In this document: positions 53,884 through 60,835 of the stretch, piece by piece
How the letters are laid out: the number at the start of each line of letters is the position of its first letter
Position numbering within the stretch: position 1 is the first letter of the stretch
Source: Streptomyces fuscichromogenes
Lineage (GTDB): Bacteria; Actinomycetota; Actinomycetes; Streptomycetales; Streptomycetaceae
Direction of reading: 5' to 3'
NCBI RefSeq assembly: GCF_014645815.1
Contig: NZ_BMML01000018.1
Location: forward strand, 124,001-188,000
DNA length: 64,000 nucleotides
The notes under the pieces: generated by a model
The model's database searches: none
Told to the model about the DNA's origin: nothing
The model's input: only the letters and a program-made list of their open reading frames with translations
Translations under genes and position numbers: made by a program

Positions 53884-55041
53884 GTGACGGACCTGCTTGC
53901 CCCGCTCAGTCCTGACCAGACGCTGTTGCTCCAGACGATGGCCGACCACTACGTCCGGACCGGCGATTGGCCAACGTGGTACTTCGTCAGGGAGACCCTG
54001 AATCGCCTTGAGGGCTTGGACGCTGACAAGCTGATTCAGTCCCTGCCTCGGGTAGGACCCCAGCCAGGTATGGGCGTGTCCTACGGACTGTCCTGGGAGC
54101 CCCGTTTCGGCTACATCCAGGACGATGTGAAGCCACACCTGACCGTCGCTGCCGCCCTGCACGTTCCGTCGCTCATGTCGGTCATGGCACATCCGTTCCT
54201 CAACGTCCTGCGGAAGCTGGTCGAGATCTACCGCGCGGTACCTCTGGAACCGGACAAGGTTGTACAGGCGGTCTACACGGCCAAGACGATCAAGCAGGCG
54301 TTGCCTTCGATCAGCGACCTGTTCATGGCTCGCTTGCCCGAGATCCTGAACCACGAGCCCCCCACGTTCGGCGGCTCGAAGTGGGCTGAGGACGGCGAGT
54401 GGATTCGAGACCTGGGGCGTGACATCTCTCGCTACGCAGGTCTCAGCGACGTGAAGTCGTACGTGGCCCGAGTGACGGAGCTGATGCCGGAACCGGTGGT
54501 GATCGGGGCCGAGCCGGTGCGGACCGGCCCCAGCCACAGGTTCCGCCTCCCGCAATCGGTCATCGTGCGCCAGCTGCCCACCTCACCCATGGGCTTCAAC
54601 TCTGAGCCGGAGGAGTCGCCCGCACCTGAGTCGCAGCCTCCGGCCCCGGTGTACGTCGACGAGTCGCTGATCCAGGAGCTTGAAGCGAAGCACAGTACGA
54701 CGAAGTGGAGCCTCAACAAATTGATCCAGCTCCTACGCGAGCTGAACAGCAACTACGCGATGGAGAACCCTTATTCGTGCCACATGCTGCTGAGGGCAAT
54801 CCTCGATCACGTGCCGCCTGTGTTCGGCGCGAACAACTTCGAGCAGTTGGCCAGTAGCCCACCGCAGGCCTGGAAGCAGACCGACAAGGACTACCTGCGC
54901 CAGCTCAAGAACTTCAAGCCTCAGGGGCATGACGCGTTGCACCGTCAGATCCGTGAGTCGGCGGATCTGATCAAGATGGGCTACATGCCGCCGCATGCGT
55001 GGCTAGAGGCACTCCTTCGCCTCGTGATCGACGCTCTGTAA
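53884..55041 (+). CDS. Unknown protein, 385 residues, in accessory region
   Basis: It starts at GTG. The protein is mainly helical and soluble, with a Pro/Glu-rich linker around residues 238-258 (SEPEESPAPESQPPAP) joining two helical parts. I recognise no enzyme motif. Codon use is clearly less GC-rich than in the neighbours, suggesting recent acquisition. A strong hairpin follows two bases after the stop. It stands alone with about 300 bases of non-coding DNA upstream. Confidence 0.75.
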   Translation: MTDLLAPLSPDQTLLLQTMADHYVRTGDWPTWYFVRETLNRLEGLDADKLIQSLPRVGPQPGMGVSYGLSWEPRFGYIQDDVKPHLTVAAALHVPSLMSVMAHPFLNVLRKLVEIYRAVPLEPDKVVQAVYTAKTIKQALPSISDLFMARLPEILNHEPPTFGGSKWAEDGEWIRDLGRDISRYAGLSDVKSYVARVTELMPEPVVIGAEPVRTGPSHRFRLPQSVIVRQLPTSPMGFNSEPEESPAPESQPPAPVYVDESLIQELEAKHSTTKWSLNKLIQLLRELNSNYAMENPYSCHMLLRAILDHVPPVFGANNFEQLASSPPQAWKQTDKDYLRQLKNFKPQGHDALHRQIRESADLIKMGYMPPHAWLEALLRLVIDAL

Positions 55042-55042
55042 C

Positions 55043-55075
55043 GAGGTCTCCCGCCCTTACCGGGCGGGAGACCTC
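55043..55075 (+). terminator. Rho-independent-type hairpin after the 385-residue gene
   Basis: Fourteen-base perfect arms (GAGGTCTCCCGCCC and its complement) flank a TTACC loop, starting two bases after the stop codon. Confidence 0.9.
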
Positions 55076-55494
55076 ACGCCCTATCGATCCTTACCTTCCC
55101 TGTCATGGGTCGGAATCGGTGGCGTAGGCAGCCTCGATCCGTCCCTTACGGTTCGGACCGAGACACGGGCGCCGACGTGTGCGCGTATGTTCTCGGTTTT
55201 ACTCAGCTGGTCGCCGACAGCCCGAGCAAGCTCGGGAACTGGAGCGGTCCGCCGCTATGGTTTCGACTCACGCCGTACAGGTGGTGTGCACCCCGATTGC
55301 TGCGATGCACCCCGTCGAAACGCTGAGCGGCAGCCCGTGAGGTCTCCGGAGAGGCAGAGAACCTGACGACTTGCTGTCTCGAATGTAGCGCATGGCGAGG
55401 CGAACCACGACGAGACCAAACTGAGCCCCACCATGGTCGAATTGGAGTGAGGCTCAGGCGCAGGTCGGGGAGCTGGAAGGTTTGTGAGAGGGCG
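55076..55494. other. Intergenic stretch without a supported gene
   Basis: About 420 bases between the terminator and the three-gene minus-strand cluster. Short open frames exist but none has a ribosome site, family similarity or Streptomyces-like codon bias. Nothing else is recognised. Confidence 0.6.
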
Positions 55495-55680
55495 TCAGCC
55501 GGGGGAGGTGTAGCGGTGGTGGGAGCAGGTGCAGCGGGGGACGAGGAGGATGCCCCGGCTCTGGGGGAGGGGGATGTCCCTGGTCTGTCGGCAGTCCTGG
55601 TGCAGCTTGGAGTAACCCGGCCGATGGGCCAGGGCGCACTCCGGGCTCATGGTCGAGGTGTCCTCGGTCGGGGCGCTCAC
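55495..55680 (-). CDS. Small Cys/His-containing protein, unknown
   Basis: This 61-residue protein starts at GTG overlapping the previous stop (GTGA). Four cysteines and several histidines (PECALAH, HQDCRQTRDIPLP, PRCTCSHHRY) suggest a small zinc-binding protein. It is the last of three overlapping small genes on the minus strand. Function unknown. Confidence 0.65.
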   Translation of the reverse strand: MSAPTEDTSTMSPECALAHRPGYSKLHQDCRQTRDIPLPQSRGILLVPRCTCSHHRYTSPG

Positions 55681-55907
55681 GAGAAGATCCCGTTGTTGCT
55701 GAAGAAGTTCATGGCGCGGGTCCGGATGCGTACGGCTTCGAGACGCTCGTCCGGGGTGGCCGGGCGGACCAGAGCGGGGTCGGCGTCCCACTCCCGCCCG
55801 CCCGCGACCGGCCGAAGCTGGACGTACGGACCTTCGTTCCCCATCACGTAGCCCAGTTCGCCCCTGGCCGGGTCGAAGACCAGCGAGCCCTCCGCCTGCT
55901 CACTCAC
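55677..55907 (-). CDS. Small conserved protein, unknown (76 residues)
   Basis: It starts at GTG 55907, eight bases inside the preceding gene, and ends in a GTGA overlap with the next. The sequence begins SEQAEGSLVFDPARGELGYVMG, is acidic and soluble, and shows a WDADP..VRPATPDERLEAVR segment that recurs in small Streptomyces proteins. Function unknown; the double overlap implies co-translation with its neighbours. Confidence 0.7.
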   Translation of the reverse strand: MSEQAEGSLVFDPARGELGYVMGNEGPYVQLRPVAGGREWDADPALVRPATPDERLEAVRIRTRAMNFFSNNGIFS

Positions 55908-56106
55908 GGGGTCCCTGCTGGAGTGCCCTGGCCAGCCGGACGGCAACGTCGGCGCGCACCCGCCCCAGCTCGACCAGCTGCAACCCGGGTGAGGCGGGGT
56001 CCACCCTCAACGACGGGAGGACGATCCCCGCGTCGTCCAGGGCCGCTCTGAGCGCTTCGACTGCGGCCTGAGTGTCGGTGACGTCCTGCGTTTTCTTCGG
56101 TGCCAT
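55900..56106 (-). CDS. Small conserved protein, unknown (68 residues)
   Basis: It starts at ATG 56106 and is the first gene of the three-gene minus-strand cluster. It has a Lys-rich start and then a helix-strand pattern (AAVEALRAALDDAGIVLPSLRVDP, LVELGRVRADVAVRLARAL) that resembles small accessory proteins next to XRE/DUF5753 regulators. It diverges from the DUF6879-DUF5753 pair, 173 bases away. Confidence 0.72.
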   Translation of the reverse strand: MAPKKTQDVTDTQAAVEALRAALDDAGIVLPSLRVDPASPGLQLVELGRVRADVAVRLARALQQGPRE

Positions 56107-56279
56107 GAACCGGACGCTAGAAACCGACCACCGCTGATCGCTACGGGAGTTTCTCGAAGTTTCTTGATATCGGGGCGGAGTTACGCGATGTTATCCACGA
56201 AGGGCAACCGAACCCCGTGAAGCGGGCGTTGGTCTTCGTGATGCTTGGGAGATCAGTCCCCAGAGGGAAGGAACTGGTC

Positions 56280-57032
56280 ATGGCGCGACGACTGCGCTTC
56301 AACGGCACTGGTAGCGGCGGCGGTTCCTGCCCCGCGATCCATGAAGACCTCGACACGGGCGAGATCATCGTGCACGGCCCCAGGCTCACCGACCCGGCCT
56401 CCATCGCCCAGCTCCAGCACCTGGACGAGGACGAGATCCCGATCGTGGTCCCGCGCAACACCCTGATCGACTTCGGCCCCAAAGACCGCGACACCGAACC
56501 GCGCATCCTCGACCCGGCCACCTTCGCCCGGCTCTTCGAGAACTTCCAGCACTCCGCCTGGCACCTGGAGATGCGCAAGGGCTATGCGGTCGACCAGGCA
56601 GAGGAGACCTATGCTCAGTTCGTGAGGGGCGAGGAGCCGAAGTGGAACATGGACGCCCCCTGGGCGCGCACCATCCTCCCCAAGACGCAGGGCGGGGCGT
56701 ACGTCGGCCGGGTCCGCATTCTCGACAACCCGCCGACCGAGGGACAGCGGTACCTCCTGGCGCACGCCGAGTACAACGCGGCCCTCGGCGAAGAGGTCCG
56801 GAACATGTGGCGCGACGACGCACAGAAGGCCAACCTGCCCGATGAGGACTTCTGGATCTTCGACTCGCACATCGTCGCCCTGTGTCTCTTCGATGATACG
56901 GACGTCCTCACAGGCGCGGAACTCATCACTGAGCCGGCACGTGTGAACCAGTACAACCGGCTGCGCGACGTGGCCCAGCACTACGCCGTCCCGTCCAGGG
57001 AGTTCGCGGCGCGCCTGAACACGAACGGGTAA
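56280..57032 (+). CDS. DUF6879-family protein
   Basis: This 250-residue protein starts at ATG after GGGAAGGAACTGG. The C-terminal region from LDPATFARLFENFQHSAWHLEMRKGY to the end matches DUF6879, a family typically encoded just before an XRE/DUF5753 regulator in Streptomyces, as here. The N-terminal 75 residues (RLRFNGTGSGGGSCPAIHEDLDTGEIIVHG) are an extra domain. The function is unknown; the pair behaves like a mobile regulatory cassette. Confidence 0.85.
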   Translation: MARRLRFNGTGSGGGSCPAIHEDLDTGEIIVHGPRLTDPASIAQLQHLDEDEIPIVVPRNTLIDFGPKDRDTEPRILDPATFARLFENFQHSAWHLEMRKGYAVDQAEETYAQFVRGEEPKWNMDAPWARTILPKTQGGAYVGRVRILDNPPTEGQRYLLAHAEYNAALGEEVRNMWRDDAQKANLPDEDFWIFDSHIVALCLFDDTDVLTGAELITEPARVNQYNRLRDVAQHYAVPSREFAARLNTNG

Positions 57033-57047
57033 GGCAGGTGAGTACCG

Positions 57048-57905
57048 GTGAGCACGGACTACCAGCAGGCACGTGAGGCACTCGGGGCCCGGCTCCGAGA
57101 GCTGCGGTTCACGTGCCCGGACGGCCGTCTCACCGGTACTCAGCTCGCCGAGCGGCTTGGCGCGGGCTGGACCAAGGTCAAGGTCAGCAAGCTTGAGAAC
57201 GGCAGGCAGACCGCCACCGCTGAGGACCTGCGCGCCTGGGCCGACGGCACCGGCCAGCCTGGTTCGTACGACGACCTCTTGGCCAGGCTCCGGGGGTTCG
57301 AGTCACACATCCGGTCATGGCGGCGGCAGCTGGCTGCCGGTCACCGGGCCGTCCAGGATGCGGCGACCGTGGAGCACGAGCGCTCCCGTGTCCTGACGAT
57401 CTGGGAGAACGTGCTGATCCCCGGCATGCTCCAGACGCCGGACTACGCCCGCCACACCTTCAACCGGCACGCCGACCTGATGCGCTCCCCGCGTGACACC
57501 GAGGACGCCGTGCGCGCTCGGATCCAGCGCCAGGAAGGGCTCTACCGTCCCGGCCGCAAGTACCGGATCATGGTCTGGGAAGGCGCAGTGCGTTCCCTGA
57601 TCTGTCCGCCCGCCGTCCTCGCAACCCAGCTTCACCACCTGGCCAGCGCGATCGGGCTGGACACCGTCGAACTCGGCGTCATCCCCTTCACGGCCTCCCT
57701 CAAGATCTGGCCGGGCAATTCGTTCTGGGTCTATGACGAGCGCCTGGCGATCGTCGAGGACTGGCACGCGGAGCTTTGGCTATCCGATTCCGACAGCGTG
57801 GCCACCTACCTCCGCGTCTGGAAGACCCTGAGCGAGTCCGCCGTCTACGGTTCCGACGCCCACAACATCATCAACTCGGCCCGCCGTGCCCTCGATCCCC
57901 TTTGA
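57048..57905 (+). CDS. XRE-family regulator with DUF5753 domain (partner of DUF6879)
   Basis: This 285-residue protein starts at GTG 57048, fifteen bases after the DUF6879 stop. It has an N-terminal helix-turn-helix (LGARLRELRFTCP, TGTQLAERLGAGWTKVKVSKLENGRQ) and a C-terminal DUF5753 (WENVLIPGMLQTPDYARHTFNRH; FWVYDERLAIVEDWHAELWL). It probably regulates its own cassette. Confidence 0.92.
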   Translation: MSTDYQQAREALGARLRELRFTCPDGRLTGTQLAERLGAGWTKVKVSKLENGRQTATAEDLRAWADGTGQPGSYDDLLARLRGFESHIRSWRRQLAAGHRAVQDAATVEHERSRVLTIWENVLIPGMLQTPDYARHTFNRHADLMRSPRDTEDAVRARIQRQEGLYRPGRKYRIMVWEGAVRSLICPPAVLATQLHHLASAIGLDTVELGVIPFTASLKIWPGNSFWVYDERLAIVEDWHAELWLSDSDSVATYLRVWKTLSESAVYGSDAHNIINSARRALDPL

Positions 57906-57991
57906 AGCCTGAGGCGCCCCCCTTGTCGTCACCCAGCGCTACCCTGAAATGAGTTGGCGGAGCGTCAGGTGGTGCGATCGGGGGCCGGGAC

Positions 57992-58756
57992 TTGGTGGCG
58001 ACAACGGACGATGGGGACGACCGCCCCGATGAGGTGAGATCCCCCATTCGGGGCTTGAGTGACGAAGTGTGGCAACGCATCCTGCACACGCCTGTCAGCG
58101 AAACTAGCGAGACGAGGGACTCCAACCGGAAGTTGTTGAGGTTGGCGCTGGAGGCCACCGTGGCTGCTCGCGCTGCTGCCCGTACGGACCAGCAGGTCGT
58201 CCAGACGGCGGGCGAGGTCAACAACGTCTTCATCTCGCACGGGACTGACGTTCGCTCTCCGGAGGCTGCCGAGCACAAGCCGGGCCTTGCCGAACGGCGC
58301 CAGGAGTTCCACTTCGACGTCCTGAAGCTCAAGATGAAGCACGCCCAGTGGATGATCTTCATCAGCGTGTTTGCGGTAGCAGTCGGTGTCGTGGCTATGG
58401 TCGCTGGTGTTGTTATGGCCTTGGCGAACACGGGTAGCCCGCATGGCTACGTGACGGGGGCCTCAGGGCTGGCCGCCAGCCTGGGCGGCGGTGCGCTACA
58501 CCGTCACGCGAAGCGCGCCATGGCCGATCTGACCGAGGCGGCTAAGCGCAACGAGGACAAGATTGACGTGGATCACCAGATCGAGGTGGCCACCACGCTT
58601 ATCGACCGAATCGGGGACAAGGACCTCAAGGACCGGCTGAACTCGGCGGCGGCCTTGAAGGCGCTGAACATCCACCCGAACCCCGACACGCTGTTCAACA
58701 GCCTGCTCCCCGCTGACGCGCCCAAAGAGATCGAGCCGGGCGACTCCGACCGCTGA
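57992..58756 (+). CDS. Two-transmembrane protein resembling the TRADD-N-associated 2TM family
   Basis: This 254-residue protein starts at TTG 57992 (GTG 57995 possible). It has a soluble helical N-terminal half, then HFDVLKLKMKHAQWMIF leading into two adjacent membrane helices (about residues 118-140 and 150-165), then a helical cytoplasmic tail (AKRNEDKIDVDHQIEVATTLIDRIGD). This layout resembles the 2TM domain described with TRADD-N modules in bacterial conflict systems. The assignment is tentative. A hairpin terminator follows the stop. Confidence 0.6.
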   Translation: MVATTDDGDDRPDEVRSPIRGLSDEVWQRILHTPVSETSETRDSNRKLLRLALEATVAARAAARTDQQVVQTAGEVNNVFISHGTDVRSPEAAEHKPGLAERRQEFHFDVLKLKMKHAQWMIFISVFAVAVGVVAMVAGVVMALANTGSPHGYVTGASGLAASLGGGALHRHAKRAMADLTEAAKRNEDKIDVDHQIEVATTLIDRIGDKDLKDRLNSAAALKALNIHPNPDTLFNSLLPADAPKEIEPGDSDR

Positions 58757-58760
58757 CGGC

Positions 58761-58796
58761 GAAGTCCCGGGGTGCCGACTGCACTACCGGGACTTC
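58761..58796. terminator. Bidirectional stem-loop GAAGTCCCGG/CCGGGACTTC
   Basis: Ten-base perfect arms separated by 16 bases lie between the converging 2TM-protein gene and the small membrane protein gene. The stem resembles the AGTCCCGGA hairpins at 60149 and 60770. Confidence 0.8.
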
Positions 58797-58802
58797 CGCG
58801 CG

Positions 58803-59000
58803 TCACAACACCTTCAGAGCCTTCAGCACCGCCAGGCACAGCAGGAAGCAGCCCCCGAAGGAACTCCCGCCGTACATGACAGCCTGACCCGCAGGGGAAC
58901 CAGGCGTGTGGCTCAACCAGGCGGCTGCCGTGGCGACGTTGGTGGAGAACAGCGTGCAGGTGACGATCACGAGCACCTTGACACCGAGAGAGAGGTTCAA
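58803..59000 (-). CDS. Small membrane protein, unknown (65 residues)
   Basis: It starts at TTG with AGGAAGGTAAG about 12 bases upstream. Two hydrophobic helices (VKVLVIVTCTLFSTNVATAAAW and GGSSFGGCFLLCLAVLKAL) are joined by a short loop. It converges with the 2TM-protein gene and may be unrelated to it. No family recognised. Confidence 0.55.
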   Translation of the reverse strand: MNLSLGVKVLVIVTCTLFSTNVATAAAWLSHTPGSPAGQAVMYGGSSFGGCFLLCLAVLKALKVL

Positions 59001-59238
59001 CTGTCCGACTTACCTTCCTGGCGGTCGGACTGTGGCACGCAGCTCTCAGCCGACCACCACGTGATGTACGTGAGGTCTTGCTGAGGGCGTGCCGACGTTC
59101 AGGCTCTCGGTGCCTAGCCAGGGCTGCGTTTGGCTGTGGATCGGTGCCTATTCCGTGGTCTGTGGTGGCCCCCGCAGGCAGTCTCGGCGGGGGTTAGGTT
59201 GCAGGACAAACACGACTCGGCGGGCCTAGGTGGGAACC

Positions 59239-59255
59239 CCACTACCGTGTAGTGG
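59239..59255. promoter_or_regulatory. Inverted repeat CCACTAC-CGT-GTAGTGG
   Basis: Perfect 7-base arms with a 3-base centre; a half-site-like CTACTAGG follows within 10 bases. The half-site CCACTA recurs in the palindrome at 59643, suggesting a common DNA-binding protein. Confidence 0.5.
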
Positions 59256-59642
59256 AATTGCTACTAGGTCGCCTGCCCGACTACGTCGGTCGCGGGTTAG
59301 CCGATAGAAGTCAACTCTAGCTGAACCCGCCCGCCTTGGGTGGCCAGACGGAGACGGTGGGTGCTCACGGGGGGTCGTGCTGGCGGGTGCGGCCCCGCGC
59401 CCCGCCCGGCCGCGAGCAGCTGCCGGAGACCCCACGGAAGACCGGGACAAGTTCACCGCTGGTCGGGTGCCGTGCGTACGACGGCGGTCAGCTCCTGGGG
59501 CCCGGCCGGCACTCACTTCCCGTGTCTCCGCGCGACACTTTCCGTGACAGCCGCGGACGCCGTCGAGGGGTCGTCACGCCCCCCGTGAGCTTGCCGTCCA
59601 CGCATGTTTCGCGGGGGCTGGTGGCAAGTAGCTCCAGGGTGT

Positions 59643-59657
59643 TCCACTAGTAGTGGA
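59643..59657. promoter_or_regulatory. Palindrome TCCACTA-G-TAGTGGA
   Basis: Perfect 7-base arms with a one-base centre, 127 bases upstream of the frameshifted XRE gene. It shares the CCACTA/TAGTGG half-site with the repeat at 59239. Confidence 0.5.
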
Positions 59658-59783
59658 CGGAGCGCACAGCGCCCTTCCGCCCCAGCGACGAGACCGCCGA
59701 GCTGGGGTTCTGCAAGGTAGCGGTCAGGGCTGAGGCCACCCCACCGCCCCCACCAGGGCAGTTCTCGAATCGTGGGAGCCCCT

Positions 59784-60000
59784 GTGCCCGCCCTGAAGTT
59801 CAACCCCCACCGCCCTGCGGCGCGCCCGTAACGAACGCGGCCTCGGCCTGCGGAGGCTGCCCGCGCAGACCGGCCGTAGTCCGGCGGTCATCTCCAAGTA
59901 CGAACTCGGTTACCGCGTCCCCAGCGCCGTTGCGCTGGCCGAGTTGGCGCACGCTCTCGCCACGCCCATGGACGCCTTCTTTGAGGCGGTGGCCGAGTGA
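59784..60000 (+). pseudogene. XRE helix-turn-helix gene with a one-base frameshift in a C run
   Basis: From GTG 59784 the reading frame gives MPALKFNP. After one extra C in the CCCCC run near 59802-59806, the next frame continues ALRRARNERGLGLRRL, then TGRSPAVISKYELGYRVPSA, ending DAFFEAVAE. Joined, this is a complete small XRE regulator of about 71 residues. The length, 217 bases, is one more than a multiple of three. It is either a sequencing error or an inactivated gene. Its stop overlaps the GTG of the next small gene. Confidence 0.75.
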
Positions 60001-60203
60001 ACGCCGCCCTGCCCGAGGCCGAGACGCCCGAGCCGAAGCCCGCCGTCCGCTGGGAAGCCCACGAGCACCGTGACGCCGAGTACGCGCGGCTGCTGATCAT
60101 GCTCTTCGGCCCGAAGGTAACCGAATGCCTTGACCCCGGAAACGGCTCAGTCCCGGACGCCGAAATCCGGGACTCACCACCACCGAGGAAACCTCACGTC
60201 TGA
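59997..60203 (+). CDS. Small protein downstream of XRE gene, 3' end probably replaced
   Basis: This 68-residue protein starts at GTG overlapping the XRE stop (GTGA). The first about 45 residues (AVRWEAHEHRDAEYARLLIMLFGP) look like the small partner proteins that follow such regulators. The C-terminal residues are encoded by a hairpin sequence (60149-60174) and transposon-adjacent DNA, so the native end was probably lost. Confidence 0.55.
   Translation: MNAALPEAETPEPKPAVRWEAHEHRDAEYARLLIMLFGPKVTECLDPGNGSVPDAEIRDSPPPRKPHV
60149..60174. repeat. Hairpin repeat AGTCCCGGA...TCCGGGACT, copy 1
   Basis: Perfect 9-base arms with an 8-base loop in the context CGGCTCAGTCCCGGACGCC. A second copy in the same orientation lies at 60770-60793, on the other side of the transposase fragment. 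Confidence 0.7.
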
Positions 60204-60230
60204 CGTCCAGCGGGTTATCCGCCCGCTTCG

Positions 60231-60770
60231 ATGGCGGAGTGCTTCAAAGCCCATGAGCGGCTCGTCCCGGACGAGCTGAGCGACGAGGCCTGGGCGCTGG
60301 CCGAGTCGGTCGTGAAGGCGCGGGAACCCCCCAACCACAGGTGCCGGCCAGGTCGCACGATGCTCGACGCGATGTTCTACAAGGCCCGCACCGGTTGTCT
60401 CTGGGAGGAGTTGCCGGAGCGGTTCGGTCCATGGAAGGGCATCCACTCCCGTTACAGGACGTGGCGCACCTGCGGGGTCTGGGACGAGATCATGGCGGCC
60501 CTGCCCAGCTCCGGCCGGCCGGTGTGGGTTCCCAACCTGGTGTCGCCGCTGTGCATCGAGGGACGGTTTGACCCTGGCCTTCTCGCCCAGGAAGAAGCGG
60601 TACCCCCGGGAATGGGCGTGCCCGGTCCCATGACGAGGGGCCCTTTCCGGCGACTCTCGTCGGTGTTCGGTCTCAGGTGCTTCAGGGTGTCCGTCGAGGT
60701 CCGCCGTCCTGCGGATCGGGTACAGCGTTGCCCGGGAAGGCGGCGCGTACCGCGTTCTGGAAGCGGCTGA
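60231..60770 (+). pseudogene. IS5-type transposase fragment (DUF4096 N-terminal part)
   Basis: The first about 95 residues (LVPDELSDEAWALAESVV, GRTMLDAMFYKARTGCLWEELPERFGPWKGIHSRYRTW) match the DUF4096 N-terminal domain of IS5/IS4-family transposases. After ALPSSGRP the frame continues in unrelated sequence, so the DDE catalytic domain is missing. It is a dead remnant, flanked by two copies of the AGTCCCGGA hairpin. Confidence 0.8.
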
Positions 60771-60793
60771 GTCCCGGACGCCGGTCCGGGACT
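60770..60793. repeat. Hairpin repeat AGTCCCGGA...TCCGGGACT, copy 2
   Basis: Same 9-base arms with a 6-base loop in the context CGGCTGAGTCCCGGACGCC, 621 bases after copy 1. It may also act as the terminator of the OFA gene that ends at 60836 on the minus strand. Confidence 0.7.
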
Positions 60794-60835
60794 CATTACC
60801 GGGAAGATCTTCGCCCTGAGGCTCGGCGGAGACCG

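Larger units (their letters stand above)
59001..59783. other. Non-coding stretch with two CCACTA-type palindromes
   Basis: About 780 bases without a supported gene. Two inverted repeats with the same half-site are listed separately; otherwise nothing is recognised. Confidence 0.6.

Noticed and set aside
55105..55326. Open frame of 73 codons after the terminator
   Set aside because: There is no ribosome site, codon bias or family similarity; it starts in the non-coding stretch.
59336..59650. Open frames in the 59.3-59.7 kb stretch
   Set aside because: Overlapping frames on both strands have no conserved motif or codon preference and appear to be chance.
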